Shown here: piece after piece, positions 60,880 through 64,000 of the stretch
Layout of the letters: every line of letters starts with the position of its first letter
Position numbering within the stretch: the first letter of the stretch is position 1
Position numbers and translations under genes: made by a program
The notes under the pieces: generated by a model
The model's input: the letters and a program-made list of their open reading frames with translations, nothing else
What the model was told of the DNA's origin: nothing
Database searches by the model: none
Assembly (NCBI GenBank): GCA_020632885.1
Contig: JACKEQ010000033.1
Coordinates: forward strand, 1 to 64,000
Origin: Alphaproteobacteria bacterium
Lineage (GTDB): Bacteria > Myxococcota_A > UBA796 > GCA-2862545
Direction of reading: 5' to 3'
Length of the DNA stretch: 64,000 nt

Positions 60880-61560
60880 TCAGCGAACGTGTCCGTACAG
60901 CCTGGCGAGGGTGTCGGGGGACACACCCGCCGCGTACAGCACGGGGAACGCGTTCATGACGGCGCTGGCGACCAGCGGACGGGCCATGAAGCGCCGGCCG
61001 CTCACCTCCACGCGCTCGGGCACCCTGACCAGATGCCCGACCGTCCAGAGCCGACGGGCGAGCTCCACGTCCTCGAAGATCGGCAGCAAGGGGTAGCCGC
61101 CGACGCGCTCGAAGGCCTCGCGACGCACGAACAGGGCCTGGTCTCCGTAGAACAGCCGCGTGTACCGGCTCCTGACGTCGGCGAGGGGCAACGCCGCGGC
61201 CAGCCGCCGCGGCGGGCCGTCGTTCACCGTGCGCGTCCCGAAGGCTCCACCCGCGGCACCTTCCCCCGAGAGTGCCCTCCGGACGGCCTGGGCACCGGTC
61301 ACGGGCACGCGGACGTCGGCGTGCACGAACCACAGGACGTCCCCGTCGGCCCCCAGCGCACCCCTGTTGCACTGCAGCGCCCTCCCGGACCGCCCGACCA
61401 CGACCCGGCAACCCCGGCGCCTCGCGAGGTCGACCGTGCCGTCCGTGGACCCGCCGTCGCTCACGACCACCTCGTCCACACCCGCAGCACCCAGAGCATC
61501 CAGGCAGGCCTCCAGACGGGTGACCTCGTCGAGCGTCGGCACCACCGCGGTCACCCTCAT
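60880..61560 (-). CDS. Family 2 glycosyltransferase, TIGR04283-like
   Basis: A 226-residue GT-A enzyme: TAVVPTLDE, VVSDGGSTDGT, GRALQCNRGA and WFVHADVRVP are the nucleotide-sugar binding and DxD-like blocks. The compact length and FEDVELARRL match the TIGR04283 family, first described in arsenosugar biosynthesis. No arsenic genes lie nearby, so that role is not supported here. The start overlaps the stop of the preceding membrane-protein gene by 4 nt. Confidence 0.85.
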   Translation of the reverse strand: MRVTAVVPTLDEVTRLEACLDALGAAGVDEVVVSDGGSTDGTVDLARRRGCRVVVGRSGRALQCNRGALGADGDVLWFVHADVRVPVTGAQAVRRALSGEGAAGGAFGTRTVNDGPPRRLAAALPLADVRSRYTRLFYGDQALFVRREAFERVGGYPLLPIFEDVELARRLWTVGHLVRVPERVEVSGRRFMARPLVASAVMNAFPVLYAAGVSPDTLARLYGHVR

Positions 61561-62156
61561 CGGCGCGGCTCGGGCACGACGGTGGGCGGAGGGTTCCAGA
61601 GCGTGTCGTAGTCGGCCGAGAACCGGGAGGCGGCACGCCAGCGGGCCGCATGGTGGAAGACCCCGCCGATGGCGGTGGTGGCGAGGCCGAGCCCGAAGTT
61701 GCCGCGCGTGTCGGGGTCCGCAGCGAAGGTGCTCACGCCCGCGACCAGGACGGTGGTCCAGATGCCGGTGGCCAGCGCGTGCGTGCGGGCAGAGCGGTCG
61801 GCGTCGCGGCGCATGTCGGCGGCCAGAGCACGGATGGCGCCCTCGCGGCCCTCGACCTCGGCGAGCCGCGCGAGGAGGCTGGCGTGACGGCGGCGACCGA
61901 GGGACATCTCGTACTGGCTGGTGGTCACGAGGGCCGCCCCGCCGAGGGCCATTCCGACCGTGCCACCGTCCCGGGAGCCCCCGAGCCACCCGAGCGCACC
62001 GACCCCCGCGAAGGTGAACCCCACGCTGCTGACGAGCCAGCCGGACCGGTAGGTGCGGCGGTGCTGCTCGTCGGCGAGCGCGACCAAGGGGGCGCGTGCG
62101 TCCCGATGGAGCTCCGGTACGTCCGCGGCCAGGGCACCCGGCAGGGTGAGGATCAG
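61557..62156 (-). CDS. Exported membrane protein of unknown function, CTG start
   Basis: A 199-residue protein with leader ILTLPGALAADVP, then about four hydrophobic segments (GWLVSSVGFTFAGVGALGWL, GMALGGAALVTT and others). The frame has no ATG or GTG before the signal sequence. CTG 62156 overlaps the stop of the FG-GAP-like gene by 4 nt (CTGA), with AGGACGG in the Shine-Dalgarno position, so CTG is the likely start. No family recognised. Confidence 0.55.
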   Translation of the reverse strand: MILTLPGALAADVPELHRDARAPLVALADEQHRRTYRSGWLVSSVGFTFAGVGALGWLGGSRDGGTVGMALGGAALVTTSQYEMSLGRRRHASLLARLAEVEGREGAIRALAADMRRDADRSARTHALATGIWTTVLVAGVSTFAADPDTRGNFGLGLATTAIGGVFHHAARWRAASRFSADYDTLWNPPPTVVPEPRR

Positions 62157-63433
62157 AAGCGGCCGTCCTGGATACCCCAGGTGATCGCGCGGTCGGGGAT
62201 GGCGGCGATGCGCTTGCGATCGAAGCCCGAGCCGTTCCAGGTGAACGCCAGGAGCTCGTGGGTGTCGTCGCTCGCGACGTAGACCTCGATCTTCCCGTCC
62301 CCGTCGAGGTCCGCGGTGTGCACGGCGTGCTCGAAGCCCTTGGTGTCGGCAGCGATCTGGTGGTTCTCGAAGGTACCGTCCGGCTTGCGCTCGAGCATCC
62401 AGGCGCCGCTGGTCTTGCCGGTGATGACGAGCTCGAGGGCACCGTCGTGGTCGACGTCCGCCGCGGTGAGGAAGCGGGACTGGTCGTCGTCGAGGGTGGT
62501 CACGACCGTCTCGGTCCACCCGGACGCGCCGGGGTCGAGCCGCACGACCTTCACGGGCTCGAGGCGGGTCTTCTTCTTGTCCGGACCCACCTCGACATGG
62601 GCCTCGCGCACGGCGTACAGCTCGTCGCGCCCGTCACCGTCGGTGTCGGCCACGAGGATCTCCTTGGCGTGGCTCTCCTCCCAGTGCACCACGGGGGTGG
62701 CGGTGAGCTTCCCGTCCGCCAGGGTGTAGCGGGAGACCCCGCCCTGCTGCGACGCGCCGCTCGAGCGGTTGCGGTCGGACGGGGTCGCGTAGATCTCGGG
62801 CTTCCCGTCACCGTCGACGTCGCCGAGCTCGATCTCGTGCACGAAGGTGTCGGGCACCTTCTCGGACTCCACGAACGACCAGGTGCCGTCGGCCTGCTCG
62901 GTGCCCACCGCCACCACTCCCATGTCGTGCGTCGCGATGACGAGGTCCTCCTTCCCGTCTCCGGTGACATCGGCGATCTCGACGTCACGCAGACGGTCGA
63001 ACTTCCCGCCCCAGGACTGCTCCCAGAGCACCGTCGGCTTCCACGTGCCGTCCGCGTGCTTCCAGTGCGTGAGGCGCGCCTTCATGGCGCCGATGGTGAG
63101 GATGCCGTCGCGCCACCACACGCCCTTGTGGAACACGTTGGAGCCGGGGTCCTCGACGACCTCTTCGTGCCAGGTGTCTCCGTCCTTCCTGAGCAACCAG
63201 AGCGCCGCGGGGCGCGGCACGGTCTTGCCCCCGACCTTCTCGAAGCGCGCCTGGGTGAGGATGAGGGCGGGGAGGGGGCCTGCCGGGGCCGTGGGCTTCG
63301 CAGCGGGTGCCGGCTCGGCGTGGGGCGCCGGGGCGGGCTCGGGCGCGGTCCCGCCGCCGCACCGTGTGGCGGCGAGCAGGGTGATGGCGGCGGTCGCGAC
63401 CACGGCTGCGACGATGGGGAGGGGCCTCTGCAT
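62153..63433 (-). CDS. FG-GAP/VCBS-repeat exported protein
   Basis: A 426-residue protein with a hydrophobic leader (IVAAVVATAAITLLAATRC, possible lipidation) and a Pro/Ala-rich linker. Repeated blades carry D-x-D/N-x-D-G calcium loops: ADVTGDGKEDL, GDVDGDGKPEI, ADTDGDGRDEL, ADVDHDGALEL and ADLDGDGKIEV. This predicts a beta-propeller of the VCBS/FG-GAP type, an envelope adhesion or scaffold fold. First gene of an operon with the CTG-start protein and the glycosyltransferase. Confidence 0.85.
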   Translation of the reverse strand: MQRPLPIVAAVVATAAITLLAATRCGGGTAPEPAPAPHAEPAPAAKPTAPAGPLPALILTQARFEKVGGKTVPRPAALWLLRKDGDTWHEEVVEDPGSNVFHKGVWWRDGILTIGAMKARLTHWKHADGTWKPTVLWEQSWGGKFDRLRDVEIADVTGDGKEDLVIATHDMGVVAVGTEQADGTWSFVESEKVPDTFVHEIELGDVDGDGKPEIYATPSDRNRSSGASQQGGVSRYTLADGKLTATPVVHWEESHAKEILVADTDGDGRDELYAVREAHVEVGPDKKKTRLEPVKVVRLDPGASGWTETVVTTLDDDQSRFLTAADVDHDGALELVITGKTSGAWMLERKPDGTFENHQIAADTKGFEHAVHTADLDGDGKIEVYVASDDTHELLAFTWNGSGFDRKRIAAIPDRAITWGIQDGRF

Positions 63434-63500
63434 CGGGATCTCCTACGGTCGCACCTCATAGTGGATTGCACGTCCGGCTTCACCCGTCCGTGCGTTCGGG

Positions 63501-63506
63501 TAGCGT
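63501..63506 (+). promoter_or_regulatory. Candidate -10 of the gene at 63526
   Basis: TAGCGT, 20 nt before ATG 63526; the same hexamer is used before the minus-strand gene at 10574. Confidence 0.3.
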
Positions 63507-63525
63507 GGAGCGGGAGGCCGGCGGC

Positions 63526-63831
63526 ATGGGGATCGAGGTCGGCGACGTGGTGGAGGACAACTACGGGAACCAGGGGCTCGTGGTCCGGGAGGAGGCACGT
63601 CCGCCCGCGGGTTGGCTGCGGTCCCAGCGAGACACCCGGGTGATGCGGCTCGGGCTCGACGAACGGTGGCTCGGGGTCATGCCCTTCACGGGCGGCCTGG
63701 TGGTGGCGCCGGCGAGCCTGTGCGCGCGGCTGCGGTCGGCGGAGCGGGGCGACGTGGTGCGGGCGGCCGCCAGGGCGAACCGGGCTGCGCTTGAAGCGCT
63801 GGTGGAGCTGTTCCCGGCGTGGGTGCCGTGA
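63526..63831 (+). CDS. Small protein with an SH3-like/KOW-like start
   Basis: A 101-residue protein beginning MGIEVGDVVEDNYGNQGLVV, a pattern of small SH3-like barrels, followed by helices at the C-terminus. No leader. GGGAGG lies about 9 nt upstream of the ATG. Function unknown. Confidence 0.65.
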   Translation: MGIEVGDVVEDNYGNQGLVVREEARPPAGWLRSQRDTRVMRLGLDERWLGVMPFTGGLVVAPASLCARLRSAERGDVVRAAARANRAALEALVELFPAWVP

Positions 63832-63865
63832 CGGCCGTGGGCTACGAAGCTCCCGGGGAGGTGCG

Positions 63866-64000
63866 ATGGACGGCAACCTGGTGATCGGTGGGCTCCTCGT
63901 CCTCGTGGGGATGATCACGCTGGTGGGCCGCCTGGTGGCTCCGGAGAGCGCGATGTTCGCGAAGCTCGGGCCCATGAAGGCGCAGTACGGAGACCGGGCC
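63866..64000 (+). CDS. Membrane protein, N-terminal part (runs off the right edge)
   Basis: Starts ATG 63866 after GGAGG. The first 45 residues include one hydrophobic helix (LVIGGLLVLVGMITLVGRLV) and then a basic segment. Truncated by the window, so no family can be assigned. Confidence 0.55.
   Translation, partial: MDGNLVIGGLLVLVGMITLVGRLVAPESAMFAKLGPMKAQYGDRA

Overview
The window is about 70% GC and densely coded, with almost no gap over 100 bp. It has one tRNA, no rRNA, and no phage, IS or CRISPR signature. The mix of gene types suggests a large-genome, predatory or social lineage of the Myxococcota/Deltaproteobacteria kind. That mix includes many short-signal lipoproteins, Hanks-type Ser/Thr kinases with TPR tails, a PP2C phosphatase, FHA domains, a caspase fold and a NACHT protein. 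The taxonomic reading is inference from gene content, not a marker-gene result. Genes often overlap by 4 nt (ATGA, GTGA, TTGA and once CTGA), so translation coupling is widespread.

Layout. 1-8 kb: a partial membrane signalling protein (-), the ABC-F ATPase YbiT, two proteins of unknown role, a lipoprotein of the phospholipase D superfamily, an outer-membrane-like protein and an endonuclease/exonuclease/phosphatase-fold lipoprotein. 8-11 kb: LD-carboxypeptidase, metallo-beta-lactamase-fold and serine beta-lactamase-fold genes, divergent from a small HU-like protein across a perfect palindrome. 11-17 kb: housekeeping (accD, folC, holB, a 55-residue basic protein), lipoproteins, rhodanese, a GGCT-like protein and Dam. 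18-25 kb: an operon of pseudo-caspase, SppA and a 1322-residue Ser/Thr kinase, divergent from a membrane-anchored subtilase. 25-31 kb: CoA transferase, an IF2_N/coiled-coil protein, an LSm(Hfq)-like protein, an RdgC-like pair and tRNA-Arg(CCG). 31-42 kb: MBL hydrolase, VWA protein, PP2C phosphatase, gamma-glutamyltransferase coupled to a fused aspartokinase/diaminopimelate decarboxylase, and thioredoxin.

42-53 kb: a pseudokinase-TPR protein, an FHA protein that may be its continuation, a membrane protein joining a sigma-region-4-like helix-turn-helix to a zinc anti-sigma-like motif, a GH57 hydrolase, a DUF3857-like protein with a degenerate transglutaminase fold, and a HEAT-like protein. 53-56 kb: a NACHT NTPase fused to a formylglycine-generating-enzyme (FGE/SUMF) domain, coupled to an alpha/beta hydrolase. 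56-64 kb: a two-component system with a lipoprotein between its genes, a glycosyltransferase, an FG-GAP-like protein and two small genes at the right edge.

How the genes may work together (inference): the unifying theme is phospho-signalling and proteolysis built from many catalytically degenerate modules. These are a pseudokinase, a pseudo-caspase, a pseudo-transglutaminase and broken P-loops, and they look more like scaffolds or sensors than enzymes. The best candidates for an undescribed system are the NACHT-FGE pair (53.4-55.9 kb), the pseudo-caspase/SppA/kinase/subtilase block (18-27 kb) and the pseudokinase-FHA-sigma/anti-sigma block (43.1-48.7 kb).

Caution: between 30.4 and 48.7 kb at least eight reading frames appear broken by small indels, most of them in G or C runs. 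This looks more like sequence error than decay, so gene models there are composites.
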